From Pseudomonas sp. 10S4 (GTDB lineage: Bacteria > Pseudomonadota > Gammaproteobacteria > Pseudomonadales > Pseudomonadaceae): a stretch of 64,000 nt of DNA. The DNA is taken from NCBI RefSeq assembly GCF_034344865.1, contig NZ_CP133774.1, forward strand, positions 3,906,001 through 3,970,000. Reading direction: 5' to 3'. The position numbers and the translations under genes were made by a program. The notes under the pieces are model-generated. The model was not told the DNA's origin, ran no database searches, and saw only the letters and a list, made by a program, of their open reading frames with translations. Shown one piece after another: positions 53,318 through 62,074 of the stretch (positions within the stretch are counted from its first letter, which is position 1; the number at the start of each line of letters is the position of its first letter).

Positions 53318-53602
53318 AATATAAGTGCGCTAAAGCCAGATCTATGCCAGCTCAAGATCTATGAAGTTCTTCTGTAATTTCGTTTTGTTATTGATTGAAG
53401 ATAAGTAACTGAAAATCAGGCGATATAAATTGACCGTTTGAACAGGTATTTATTTTCTTACGGGATTCGTTAGAAAGATCGACTGAGGAAGTCAGGAAAG
53501 GAGGATGTAACTTTTCGGGGCGAAGGAACTAAAAGTGCACACATAAATGGCACTTATGGTGACATTCGTGTGTACACATTAATTTGAAGTAGACATCGAA
53601 CC

Positions 53603-53692
53603 TGTGGGAGCGGGCTTGCTCGCGAAGGGGCCGGCACATTCAGCATCATTGTTGAATGTCAGACCGCTTTCGCGAGCAAGCCCGCTCCCACA
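53603..53692. repeat. REP-type inverted pair, family A
   Basis: TGTGGGAGCGGGCTTGCTCG and its complement surround a 40-base spacer. It lies between the cysH stop and the permease leader. Confidence 0.9.
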
Positions 53693-53715
53693 TTTGGATC
53701 TCACTAGACTGATGG

Positions 53716-54456
53716 TTAAGCCTTGGATTTACTGATGATATTCCCCGCATGCAACCCGCATTCTTTCTGCGTCGCTTCTTCCCACCACCAGCGACCTTCA
53801 CGTTCATGCTGGTTCGGCAGCACCGGGCGCGTGCAAGGCTCGCAGCCGATGCTGATGAACCCACGCTCATGCAGGCTGTTGTACGGCAGCTCCAGCATGC
53901 GGATGTAACCCCAGATTTCTTCGCTGGTCATTTGCGCCAACGGGTTGAACTTGTACAGGGTGCGCTCGGGCGTGGAGAACGCGGTGTCTATCTCCAGCAC
54001 CGCGACGGCGCTGCGGGTGCCCGGGCTCTGGTCCCGGCGCTGGCCGGTGGCCCAAGCGGTGACGCCGGACAGTTTGCGACGCAGCGGTTCGATCTTGCGG
54101 ATGCCGCAGCATTCGCCATGGCCGTCCTTATAGAAGCTGAACAGGCCTTTTTCCTTCACGAACGGTTCAAGTTTCGTGTAGTCCGGCGACACCAGTTCGA
54201 TGTCGATCTTATAGTGCTCGCGCACTTGATCGATGAAACGGTAGGTCTCGGGGTGCAAGCGCCCGGTATCGAGGCTGAACACTTTGACGTTCTTGTTCAG
54301 CTTCCAGGCCATGTCCACCAGCACCACGTCTTCGGCGCCGCTGAAAGATATCCACAGATCATCGCCAAACTCGGCGAACGCGAGCTTCAGGATGTCCTGC
54401 GCGGATTTGTTGGCATAGGTCGTGGCGAGTTCCACGACGTCGAACGTTGGGCTCAT
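53716..54456 (-). CDS. cysH: Adenylylsulfate reductase, thioredoxin-dependent
   Basis: This 246 aa enzyme reduces adenosine 5'-phosphosulfate to sulfite in sulfate assimilation. It has the [17 protein letters not shown]-loop, [10 protein letters not shown], and the iron-sulfur cysteines in [11 protein letters not shown] and GCEPCTRP; the catalytic Cys is in KECGLH. These cysteine pairs mark the APS-specific, 4Fe-4S type found in pseudomonads. thrH lies divergently 173 bases away. Confidence 0.95.
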   Translation of the reverse strand: MSPTFDVVELATTYANKSAQDILKLAFAEFGDDLWISFSGAEDVVLVDMAWKLNKNVKVFSLDTGRLHPETYRFIDQVREHYKIDIELVSPDYTKLEPFVKEKGLFSFYKDGHGECCGIRKIEPLRRKLSGVTAWATGQRRDQSPGTRSAVAVLEIDTAFSTPERTLYKFNPLAQMTSEEIWGYIRMLELPYNSLHERGFISIGCEPCTRPVLPNQHEREGRWWWEEATQKECGLHAGNIISKSKA

Positions 54457-54628
54457 CAGGGCGGCTTCCTACAGGTCAGTGGCGCTTGGCGCTCTATATG
54501 GACCAGATGGTACCAAAATCCTACAGCCGCTGGCGCCCCTCTGCGTTGCGCAGGCTGGCCCGAGTCGCTAGAGTTCGGCAATCTTTTTGCTCGCTCGACT
54601 CAATAATCAATACAAATGGGAGTGTCTT

Positions 54629-55246
54629 GTGGAAATTGCCTGTCTGGATCTTGAAGGTGTGCTGGTCCCGGAAATCTGGATCGCCTTCGCCGAAAAAACC
54701 GGAATCGAATCCCTCCGGGCCACCACCCGGGACATTCCCGATTACGACGTGCTGATGAAGCAGCGCCTGCGAATCCTCGACGAGCATGGCCTGAAGCTCT
54801 CCGACATCCAGGAAGTGATCGCCACGCTGCAGCCGCTGGACGGCGCCATCGAGTTCGTCAACTGGCTGCGCGAGCGCTTCCAGGTGGTGATTCTGTCGGA
54901 CACGTTCTACGAGTTTTCCCAGCCGCTGATGCGTCAACTGGGCTTCCCGACCTTGCTTTGCCATCGTCTGATTACCGACGATGCCGGGCGGGTGACGAGC
55001 TATCAGTTGCGTCAGAAAGATCCCAAGCGTCAGTCGGTATTGGCTTTCAAGAGTCTTTACTACCGGGTGATCGCGGCGGGTGATTCCTACAATGACACCA
55101 CGATGCTGGGCGAGGCGGATGCCGGGATTCTGTTCCATGCGCCGGACAATGTGATTCGCGAGTTCCCGCAGTTCCCGGCGGTGCATACCTTTGCGGAGTT
55201 GAAGCAGGAATTCATCAAGGCCTCGAATCGGGCGTTGAGTTTGTAA
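54629..55246 (+). CDS. thrH: Phosphoserine phosphatase/homoserine phosphotransferase
   Basis: This 205 aa HAD enzyme dephosphorylates phosphoserine and can move the phosphate to homoserine. Motif I is CLDLEGVLVPEIW, motif II ILSDTFYEFS, and motif III/IV AAGDSYNDTTMLGEADAG. The start is GTG at 54629 with GGGAG upstream, giving MEIACLDLEG. Gene order cysH-thrH-pabB is typical of pseudomonads. Confidence 0.94.
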   Translation: MEIACLDLEGVLVPEIWIAFAEKTGIESLRATTRDIPDYDVLMKQRLRILDEHGLKLSDIQEVIATLQPLDGAIEFVNWLRERFQVVILSDTFYEFSQPLMRQLGFPTLLCHRLITDDAGRVTSYQLRQKDPKRQSVLAFKSLYYRVIAAGDSYNDTTMLGEADAGILFHAPDNVIREFPQFPAVHTFAELKQEFIKASNRALSL

Positions 55247-55256
55247 ACACAACATT

Positions 55257-55350
55257 GTGGCGAGGGAGCTTGCTCCCGTTCGGCTGCGAAGCAGTCGCGA
55301 GGATTTTGGGGGCGCTTCGCACCCCAGCGGGAGCAAGCTCCCTCGCCACA
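55257..55350. repeat. REP-type inverted pair, family B, short form
   Basis: Outer arms as in the other family B copies but with a much shorter interior (GTTCGGCTGCGAAGCAGTCG). It lies between the convergent genes thrH and pabB. Confidence 0.85.
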
Positions 55351-55355
55351 AAAAG

Positions 55356-56693
55356 CTAAAGGTTTTGCAGGGTATCGAGCAACACCTTCACCTTGGTTAT
55401 CGATTCCTGATACTCAGCCTGCCACTCCGAATCAGCAACAATCCCGCCGCCGCCCCAGCAACACACCTGCCCACCCTTGACCAGCAAACTGCGAATGGCG
55501 ATGGAGCTGTCCATCTCGCCGCGCACGTCCAGGTAAACCAACGAACCGCAGTACAACCCACGCCGGGTCGGCTCCAGTTCATCAATGATCTGCATCGCGC
55601 GGATTTTCGGCGCGCCGGTAATCGAACCGCCGGGGAAGCTGCCGGCGATCAGGTCCAATGCGTCCTTGTCTTGCGCCAGTTCACCGGTAACGCTGCTCAC
55701 CAGGTGATGCACGTTCGGATAGCTTTCCAGGCTGAACAACTCCGGCACCCGCACCGAACCGATGCGACAGGTGCGACCGAGGTCGTTGCGCATCAGGTCG
55801 ACGATCATCAGGTTCTCGGCGCGTTCCTTGGGACTGGCCAAGAGTTCGGCGGCGTTTGCGGCGTCTTCGGCAGGTGTCAGACCGCGAGGGCGGGTGCCTT
55901 TGATCGGGCGGGTTTCCACCTGACGCTCACTGACTTTGACGAAACGCTCCGGTGACAGGCTCAGCACCGCACCGCCGTCAGGCAGGCTCTGGAAACCGGA
56001 AAACGGCGTCGGGCAGGCCGCCCGCAGCGCGCAATACGCGGTCCATGGGTCACCCTGGCATTGCGCGCGAAAGCGCTGGGCGAAGTTGACCTGATAGCAG
56101 TCGCCGGCCTGGATGTACTGCTGGATCCGTTCAAGGGCCTGGCGATAATCGTCGGCGCTGAGATCGGCACTCATTGGGGCTTTCAGCTTGAACTGTTCGG
56201 CCGGTTCAGAGGCTGGCTGGCTGAACAGCGCGATCAAACGTTGCCGCTCGCTTTCGATCAGCGTCGGGTGGAACACCAACTGACTTGTAATCAGTTGGTG
56301 ATCGCTGATCAACGCCCAGTCATACAGACCGAAACGCGCATCCGGCAAGTGCAGGTCGTCTTGCGCCTGGCTCGGCAGATTCTCCAGATGACGGCCGAAG
56401 TCGTAACTCAGGTAGCCAATCAAACCGCCAGCGAAAGGCAGGTCATTCGGGACTGACGCTTTACCCAGTCGTGTCAGATTGTCCCGAAGACGTTGCAGGA
56501 AATCGCCGCCGCTTTCGTTCGGCAACACGGCTAACTGCGCCAACGGCCAAGCGCTGAGCAGGTCAAAACGACCGCGATCAGCCGTTGGCCGGCCACTGTC
56601 GAGCAGCACGGCGCCGGGGGCATGACGAATCGCCGCGAAGTACTCGGCGGGGTTGGCGCGATAGGGCAGCGGGTGTACGGAACAGGTCAACAT
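55356..56693 (-). CDS. pabB: Aminodeoxychorismate synthase component I
   Basis: This 445 aa chorismate-using enzyme makes 4-amino-4-deoxychorismate for folate. It has PIKGTRPRGLTPAEDA with the catalytic Lys, ENLMIVDLMRNDLGR, and FPGGSITGAPKIRAMQIIDE. The N-terminal part with LPYRANPAEYFAAI and LLDSGRP is standard. The start ATG is at 56693. Its glutaminase partner pabA is not in the window. It also uses chorismate made by aroC at the left. Confidence 0.94.
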   Translation of the reverse strand: MLTCSVHPLPYRANPAEYFAAIRHAPGAVLLDSGRPTADRGRFDLLSAWPLAQLAVLPNESGGDFLQRLRDNLTRLGKASVPNDLPFAGGLIGYLSYDFGRHLENLPSQAQDDLHLPDARFGLYDWALISDHQLITSQLVFHPTLIESERQRLIALFSQPASEPAEQFKLKAPMSADLSADDYRQALERIQQYIQAGDCYQVNFAQRFRAQCQGDPWTAYCALRAACPTPFSGFQSLPDGGAVLSLSPERFVKVSERQVETRPIKGTRPRGLTPAEDAANAAELLASPKERAENLMIVDLMRNDLGRTCRIGSVRVPELFSLESYPNVHHLVSSVTGELAQDKDALDLIAGSFPGGSITGAPKIRAMQIIDELEPTRRGLYCGSLVYLDVRGEMDSSIAIRSLLVKGGQVCCWGGGGIVADSEWQAEYQESITKVKVLLDTLQNL

Positions 56694-56804
56694 GGGCGGG
56701 GCAGATCAGCCATCGAGGCGGGGTGGCGATTGTAGTCCTCTGCAGGATTTGCTCCTAGAGGGGATGTCGGGAAGAGACACATCCATAGCGGCTGGCAAGA
56801 AACC

Positions 56805-56938
56805 TGTGGCGAGGGAGCTTGCTCCCGCTGGGCTGCGAAGCGGCCCCAAAACCATTCACCTCAACAGTGTCAGGCAGGCCGAGTCGGCCGATTTTACGAC
56901 TGCTGCGCAGCCGAGCGGGAGCAAGCTCCCTCGCCACA
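56805..56938. repeat. REP-type inverted pair, family B
   Basis: TGTGGCGAGGGAGCTTGCTC and its complement with a long interior holding GGGCTGCGAAGCGGCCCC and CTGCTGCGCAGCCG. It lies in the 270-base gap upstream of pabB. Confidence 0.9.
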
Positions 56939-56963
56939 AAAGAATGTGTGTAACCACAAGGGA

Positions 56964-57950
56964 TCAACCCTCAACCGGCGGAATATGCCCAAACATCTCC
57001 TGAACAAACGCCACCCGTTCCTGCGCGGTCTCGCTAATCCCGCGAGCCTTCAATTCTTCCAGCCGCGCCTCGACCGCATGGGTACGCAACGTCAGCCCAC
57101 AATCGTTGGCAATCTGAATGTTCAACCCCGGCCGGGCGTTCAGCTCAAGAATCAGCGGGCCTTTCTCCTGGTCGAGCACCATGTCCACGCCGATGTAACC
57201 CAGCCCGCACAGCTCATAGCAACCGGCGGCGAGTTTCATGAAGCCGTCCCAGTAGGGCAATTGCACGCCGTCCACTGCGTTGGTGGTGTCCGGGTGTTTG
57301 GCGATGATGTTGTTCAACCAGGTGCCGCGCAGGGTCAGGCCGGTTGCCAGGTCGACACCGACGCCGATGGCGCCCTGGTGCAGGTTAGCCTTGCCGCCAG
57401 ACTGGCGAGTCGGCAGGCGTAGCATGGCCATCACCGGGTAACCCATCAGCACGATAATGCGAATGTCCGGCACGCCTTCGTAGCTGATGCTCTTGAAAAT
57501 CTGGTCCGGGGTCACGCGGTATTCGATCAGCGCCCGGTCACGGTGGCCGCCCAGGGAATACAGGCCGGTGAGGATGCTGGAGATATGGTGCTCGAGTTCC
57601 TCATGGCTGAGGATCTTTCCGGACACCGTGCGATAACGGCCCTCGAAACGGTCGGCCACCACAATAATGCCGTCACCGCCCGCGCCCTGGGCCGGTTTGA
57701 TCACGAAGTCGTTACGCCCGCCGATGATCTGGTCGAGGTTGTCGATTTCTTTCTCGGTGGAAATGATCCCGTACAACTCCGGCACGTTAATCCCGGCGGC
57801 AATCGCGCGTTCCTTGGTGATGATCTTGTCATCGACAATCGGGTACAGGCTGCGCTTGTTGTACTTGAGCACGTAGTCTGCGTTACGCCGATTGATCCCC
57901 ATGATGCCCCGGGCTTCCAGGGCCTTCCAGGTCTTCCAGAAACCGAACAT
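56964..57950 (-). CDS. RimK-like alpha-L-glutamate ligase family protein
   Basis: This 328 aa ATP-grasp enzyme (MFGFWKTWKALEARGIMGIN) has the ATP-binding VIKPAQGAGGDGIIV and the Mg-binding ILELNARPGLNIQIAN. Such enzymes add glutamate or other amino acids to a peptide or protein. Its start overlaps the stop of the 7TM gene by TAATG. Together with that gene and the retropepsin gene it forms a conserved set thought to make and cut an unknown peptide; the reaction is not known. Confidence 0.87.
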   Translation of the reverse strand: MFGFWKTWKALEARGIMGINRRNADYVLKYNKRSLYPIVDDKIITKERAIAAGINVPELYGIISTEKEIDNLDQIIGGRNDFVIKPAQGAGGDGIIVVADRFEGRYRTVSGKILSHEELEHHISSILTGLYSLGGHRDRALIEYRVTPDQIFKSISYEGVPDIRIIVLMGYPVMAMLRLPTRQSGGKANLHQGAIGVGVDLATGLTLRGTWLNNIIAKHPDTTNAVDGVQLPYWDGFMKLAAGCYELCGLGYIGVDMVLDQEKGPLILELNARPGLNIQIANDCGLTLRTHAVEARLEELKARGISETAQERVAFVQEMFGHIPPVEG

Positions 57951-59482
57951 TACGAGTCAGCCTTGAGAAACGCTTTGAAGCGGATCAGCTCGGTCAGGCG
58001 GTAGCCGCGATAGCGACCCATGGCCAGCATGAAGCCCACCAGAATGAACAGGATCGCCGGGAAGGTGAACACGAAGTAGACCAGTTCCGGAACGCTCATG
58101 ATCAGGTGCGCCAGGGAGGCGGCGAACAGCGTACCGATTGCCACTTTCAGGGCATGCCCGGAGCCGCGTTCTTCCCAGGTGATCGATAGGCGTTCGATGG
58201 TCATGGTCAGAATCACCATCGGGAACAGCGCCACCGATAACCCGCGCTCCAGCCCAAGTTTATGGCTGAACAGACTGATCGCCGCGATCAGTACCACGAC
58301 AAAGGTCAGCACCACCGACAGCCTCGGCAGCATTTGCAGCTTCAAGTGTTCAAGGTAGGAACGCAGCGACAGCCCCAGTGCGGTAATGATCGTAAACAGC
58401 ACAATCCCGAAGCCCAGCTGCGTCTCGCGGAAGGCCAGGGCAATCAGCACCGGGGTAAAGGTGCCGAGGGTCTGCAGGCCGATCAGGTTGCGCAGGATCA
58501 GGATCACCAGCACGCCAATCGGGATCATCACCATGATCATGAACGTCTGCTGGGTTTGCAGCGGCAGGCCGTACAGCGAGTATTCGAGGAAGTTGGCGTC
58601 GGTGTTTTCGTCGGTCAGCTTGGCCAGGCGAATGGCGTTCATTTCGCTGTTGTTCAGGCTGAAGGTTACGTTGGCTTTCTTGCCGCCATCAACGGTGATC
58701 AGGTTTTCGTCGCCGGTCCACCACAGCAGGCGGTCGGTCGGCATGCCCTGTTCGCCGGTTTCCGGGTTGAAGTACAGCCAATCGGTGCCGTTGAAGCTGC
58801 GCAACCAGAGTTCAGGGATTTGCGGTTGGTCGGCCACCAGACGGATGGTGTGGACCTTCTCCACTGGCACGTGGGCGATGGACAGCACCAGCTCGACGAT
58901 CCGGGCTTTGTTCGCGGTGGAAGGATCACCGCCGAGCAACAGCTTCACGTTGTCGTCGTTGAGATTGTTGACGCGCTTGATCGCTTCGCCGACGAAGGTT
59001 TCGACGTCGGCCGAGTGCTGGCGAATCGGCGCGAGCAGGGCTTCGGCGGCGACTTTTTCCGCACCTTCGACGGCGATACTGTCGCGGAAGGTCGGGCCTT
59101 TGATCTTGGATTTTTCGCCGGAATAACGTTTGGTCAGCACCAGGCGGTAATAAAGGGTCTGGTTGCCCTTGGCCCGACGTGCCGACCACGTGACCTTGCG
59201 GTTGCCATCGATCCGGTTCACCGCCACGCCGTAGTTATTGGAGATAAAGCTTTCGTTCAGGCTCACAAAGTCGCGGCTCAGCGGCGGCACGAACATCTGG
59301 ATCTTGACCGGGTCCTTGGCACTGGCGACGAACTCGACCTTGGCGTCGATGTTCCACAAGTCGTCAGTGGCGTCTTCGGTCACGGGAATCCCGAGCACGA
59401 AGATCTGATAGGCCGTAACTGAAATGCCCAGCACCACCAGAATGGCGATCAGGATTTTCAGGTGGAGGTTAAGAGAGCGCAT
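57950..59482 (-). CDS. Inactive transglutaminase fused to 7 membrane helices
   Basis: This 510 aa protein has one N-terminal membrane helix (ILIAILVVLGISVTAYQIFV), a large periplasmic domain like an inactive transglutaminase (no Cys in the expected place), and a C-terminal 7TM region starting near LQTQQTFMIMVMIPIGVLVI. This matches the 7TM_transglut_inact/Transglut_i_TM architecture. It sits between the retropepsin and ATP-grasp genes and may sense or hold a peptide in the periplasm. Confidence 0.85.
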   Translation of the reverse strand: MRSLNLHLKILIAILVVLGISVTAYQIFVLGIPVTEDATDDLWNIDAKVEFVASAKDPVKIQMFVPPLSRDFVSLNESFISNNYGVAVNRIDGNRKVTWSARRAKGNQTLYYRLVLTKRYSGEKSKIKGPTFRDSIAVEGAEKVAAEALLAPIRQHSADVETFVGEAIKRVNNLNDDNVKLLLGGDPSTANKARIVELVLSIAHVPVEKVHTIRLVADQPQIPELWLRSFNGTDWLYFNPETGEQGMPTDRLLWWTGDENLITVDGGKKANVTFSLNNSEMNAIRLAKLTDENTDANFLEYSLYGLPLQTQQTFMIMVMIPIGVLVILILRNLIGLQTLGTFTPVLIALAFRETQLGFGIVLFTIITALGLSLRSYLEHLKLQMLPRLSVVLTFVVVLIAAISLFSHKLGLERGLSVALFPMVILTMTIERLSITWEERGSGHALKVAIGTLFAASLAHLIMSVPELVYFVFTFPAILFILVGFMLAMGRYRGYRLTELIRFKAFLKADS

Positions 59483-59487
59483 TGGAA

Positions 59488-60024
59488 TTACTCTGCGGTA
59501 TGAGCGTCGGTGGCGCAGGCGGGTTTGCCAGCAGCGTATTTAAGACTGGGGTCGACCAGCGCATCGAAGCGTTTAAGTGCTTCGGAGCCGATCAGGAGCG
59601 GGTATTGGAAGGCGCTGCGGTCGGTCAGGTTCACTTCGATGCTGCGCGATGCCGAACCCATGCAGATATCCAGCTCGATCACCGGGCGGGCGGTGTATTT
59701 CTTGCCTTCTTCCGGGTCGTAGTCGCCGGCGCGGCGCTTGATTTTGCTGACCCGGGCCAATGGCCGTTCGATCGGGTGCGAATGCGCGGCGTCGATGGCC
59801 AGGTAGAAACGGACCCAGGATTCGCCATTGCGTTTGAAACGTTTGATGTCCCGTGCGCTTAAGGAAGCGGTTTTCGCCCCGGTGTCGAGTTTGGCCGCGA
59901 CTTCCAGGTCAATGCCATCCAGCGAGGCGTACTCGTTGAGGCCGTACACAGTCTTTTCCCCTGCCGCAGCAACACCGGGCAGGCAAAGAAGATAAAGGAA
60001 TGTGGGGAAGGGCTTGAGTCTCAT
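59488..60024 (-). CDS. Exported retropepsin-like protease family protein
   Basis: This 178 aa protein has a signal peptide (MRLKPFPTFLYLLCLPGVAA) and a retropepsin-like fold with the catalytic motif AAKLDTGAKTASLSA (DTG) and a later YPLLIGSEALKRFDALVD. The family is annotated as ATP-dependent zinc protease in many genomes, though the motif is that of aspartic proteases. AGGATTT lies upstream of the ATG at 60024. The 7TM gene starts 5 bases downstream. It is the first gene of the three-gene operon. Confidence 0.87.
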   Translation of the reverse strand: MRLKPFPTFLYLLCLPGVAAAGEKTVYGLNEYASLDGIDLEVAAKLDTGAKTASLSARDIKRFKRNGESWVRFYLAIDAAHSHPIERPLARVSKIKRRAGDYDPEEGKKYTARPVIELDICMGSASRSIEVNLTDRSAFQYPLLIGSEALKRFDALVDPSLKYAAGKPACATDAHTAE

Positions 60025-60242
60025 AAATCCTGGTGCGCAGCGGTCCGTACTTCGATTCAAGGCCCTGGCATCGCTGCGCAAGCTCCCTCGTATGCCTATC
60101 AGCTATTTATGACAAGCCGTGCAGATGCAGATGACAAGCAAATGCGGGCGGCATTCTAGCACGGTGGTTTTATGGCGCCAGCGCTGGCAGGCGGCTATAA
60201 ACAGGTGTGCTGCGTTGTTATGGTGCAAGCGGTTATTAGACG

Positions 60243-60254
60243 ATTGTCGACAAT
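60243..60254. promoter_or_regulatory. GntR operator ATTGTCGACAAT, site 1
   Basis: A perfect 12-bp palindrome lies 74 bases before the GntR start codon. A near copy (GGTGTCGACAAT) lies at 60316-60327. Confidence 0.7.
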
Positions 60255-60315
60255 ACCTATTTATCCTTTGACTGTTCGGCCTGTATTCGCTAGTTTTTGC
60301 CGCATTAGCTTACAA

Positions 60316-60327
60316 GGTGTCGACAAT
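60316..60327. promoter_or_regulatory. GntR operator, site 2
   Basis: GGTGTCGACAAT differs at its first two bases from site 1 and abuts the GntR ATG. Binding here would block transcription or translation start, so it suggests autoregulation. Confidence 0.65.
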
Positions 60328-61050
60328 ATGTTGGGTCAACTCGATCCCCCCGTCGCAGTGCAGGACGATTCGGAGACACTCTCCGAGAACGTCTTCCGGC
60401 GTATCCAGGCGGCCATCGTCAAAGGCGAGATCGCCCCGGGCAGCAAAATCTCCGAGCCTGAGTTGGCGCGCACCTATGGCATCAGCCGCGGACCGCTGCG
60501 CGAAGCGATCCATCGCCTGGAAGGCCAGCGCCTGCTGGTTCGCATACCGCACGTCGGCGCGCGGGTAGTGTCGCTGAGTCATGCCGAGCTGCTGGAACTC
60601 TACGAAATCCGCGAATCCCTGGAAGGCATGGCCTGTCGCCTGGCCGCCGAGCGCATGACCGTCGAAGAAATCGACGAGCTGCGCCGGGTGCTCGAAACCC
60701 ACGAGCGCGACGCGGCGTTTCAGGCCGGCGTCGGCTACTACCAGCAGGAAGGCGATTTCGACTTTCATTACCGAATCATTCAGGGCAGCGGCAACCGCAC
60801 GCTGACCCAGATGCTCTGCGGCGAGCTGTATCAACTGGTGCGCATGTACCGCATCCAGTTTTCCACCACGCCCAATCGGCCGCGCCAGGCCTTTGCCGAG
60901 CACCACCGGATTCTCGATGCCATCGCCGACCGTGACGGTGAACTGGCCGAGTTGTTGATGCGCCGCCACATCGGCGCCTCCAAACGCAATATCGCCCGTC
61001 ACTACCAGGACGGCGCCAATAAGACAGCCACTGAACGAGGTGAGTCATGA
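60328..61050 (+). CDS. GntR family regulator of the methylcitrate cycle
   Basis: This 240 aa FCD-type GntR regulator has an N-terminal winged helix ([20 protein letters not shown], then [17 protein letters not shown]) and a helical FCD effector domain. The ATG at 60328 is chosen because the operator abuts it and the N-terminus MLGQLDPP is normal. Its stop overlaps the prpB start by ATGA. It likely represses the prp genes until a methylcitrate-cycle intermediate is present. Confidence 0.9.
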   Translation: MLGQLDPPVAVQDDSETLSENVFRRIQAAIVKGEIAPGSKISEPELARTYGISRGPLREAIHRLEGQRLLVRIPHVGARVVSLSHAELLELYEIRESLEGMACRLAAERMTVEEIDELRRVLETHERDAAFQAGVGYYQQEGDFDFHYRIIQGSGNRTLTQMLCGELYQLVRMYRIQFSTTPNRPRQAFAEHHRILDAIADRDGELAELLMRRHIGASKRNIARHYQDGANKTATERGES

Positions 61051-61937
61051 GTTCCAACAAGAGCACTCCAGGCCAGCGTTTCCGCGATGCGGTCGCCAGC
61101 GAGCATCCGCTGCAAGTGGTCGGCGCGATCAACGCCAACCACGCGCTGCTGGCCAAGCGCGCCGGTTTCAAGGCGATTTACCTGTCGGGTGGCGGGGTGG
61201 CTGCTGGCTCCCTCGGCCTGCCGGACCTGGGCATCACCGGTCTGGACGACGTGCTGACTGACGTGCGTCGCATCACCGACGTGTGCGACCTGCCGCTGCT
61301 GGTGGACGTGGACACCGGTTTCGGTTCTTCGGCGTTCAACGTGGCGCGCACCGTCAAGTCGATGATCAAGTTCGGCGCAGCGGCGATTCACATCGAAGAT
61401 CAGGTCGGCGCCAAGCGCTGCGGTCACCGTCCTAATAAAGAGATCGTCTCGCTGCAGGAAATGGTCGACCGGATCAAAGCGGCTGTTGATGCTCGTACCG
61501 ACGACAGCTTCGTGATCATGGCCCGCACCGATGCACTGGCGGTGGAAGGTCTGGAATCTGCCCTGGATCGCGCCGCGGCGTGCATCGAGGCTGGCGCCGA
61601 CATGATCTTCCCGGAAGCCATCACCGAACTGGACATGTACAAGCTGTTCGCCAACCGCGTGAAAGCGCCGATCCTGGCCAATATCACCGAATTCGGCGCG
61701 ACGCCGCTGTACACCACCGAGCAACTCGCCGCTGCCGACGTGTCGCTGGTGCTGTACCCGCTGTCGGCCTTCCGCGCGATGAACAAAGCGGCGGAAAACG
61801 TCTACACCGCGATCCGCCGCGACGGCACGCAACAGAACGTGATCGACACCATGCAGACCCGCATGGAGCTTTACGACCGCATCGACTACCACACCTTCGA
61901 GCAGAAGCTCGATGCGTTGTTTGCTGCGAAGAAGTAA
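61047..61937 (+). CDS. prpB: 2-methylisocitrate lyase
   Basis: This 296 aa enzyme of the isocitrate-lyase superfamily cleaves 2-methylisocitrate to pyruvate and succinate in propionate use. It has the Mg-binding LVDVDTGFG, the active-site loop KRCGHRPNK, and the family N-terminus [20 protein letters not shown]. It is coupled to the gntR gene by a 4-base overlap. Confidence 0.96.
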   Translation: MSSNKSTPGQRFRDAVASEHPLQVVGAINANHALLAKRAGFKAIYLSGGGVAAGSLGLPDLGITGLDDVLTDVRRITDVCDLPLLVDVDTGFGSSAFNVARTVKSMIKFGAAAIHIEDQVGAKRCGHRPNKEIVSLQEMVDRIKAAVDARTDDSFVIMARTDALAVEGLESALDRAAACIEAGADMIFPEAITELDMYKLFANRVKAPILANITEFGATPLYTTEQLAAADVSLVLYPLSAFRAMNKAAENVYTAIRRDGTQQNVIDTMQTRMELYDRIDYHTFEQKLDALFAAKK

Positions 61938-61946
61938 TGAAAGCCC

Positions 61947-62038
61947 TGTAGGAGCGAAGCTTGCTCGCGAAGACTGACTGACATTCACCATAAATGTCAC
62001 CTGAGACAACGCCTTCGCGAGCAAGCTTCGCTCCTACA
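61947..62038. repeat. REP-type inverted pair, family A variant
   Basis: TGTAGGAGCGAAGCTTGCTC and its complement. The unit has the GTAGGAGCGAAGC head in place of GTGGGAGCGGGC. It lies between prpB and prpC inside the operon. Confidence 0.88.
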
Positions 62039-62074
62039 CGTTTCCCTAACAAACTCAAAAAACTGGAGACAGCA

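Larger units (their letters stand above)
53139..53715. other. Long AT-rich leader between the NCS1 and cysH genes
   Basis: This stretch without a gene holds the TTGTATACAA operator, a second palindrome TGTGTACACA at 53569-53578, the 17-base repeat at 53488-53504 and a family A REP pair at 53603-53692. No micro-gene is convincing. Confidence 0.55.

Noticed and set aside
58262..59422. A 386-codon plus-strand frame opposite the 7TM gene
   Set aside because: Shadow frame with Gln/His/Val-rich sequence and no motif. The minus strand holds a coherent operon with overlaps.
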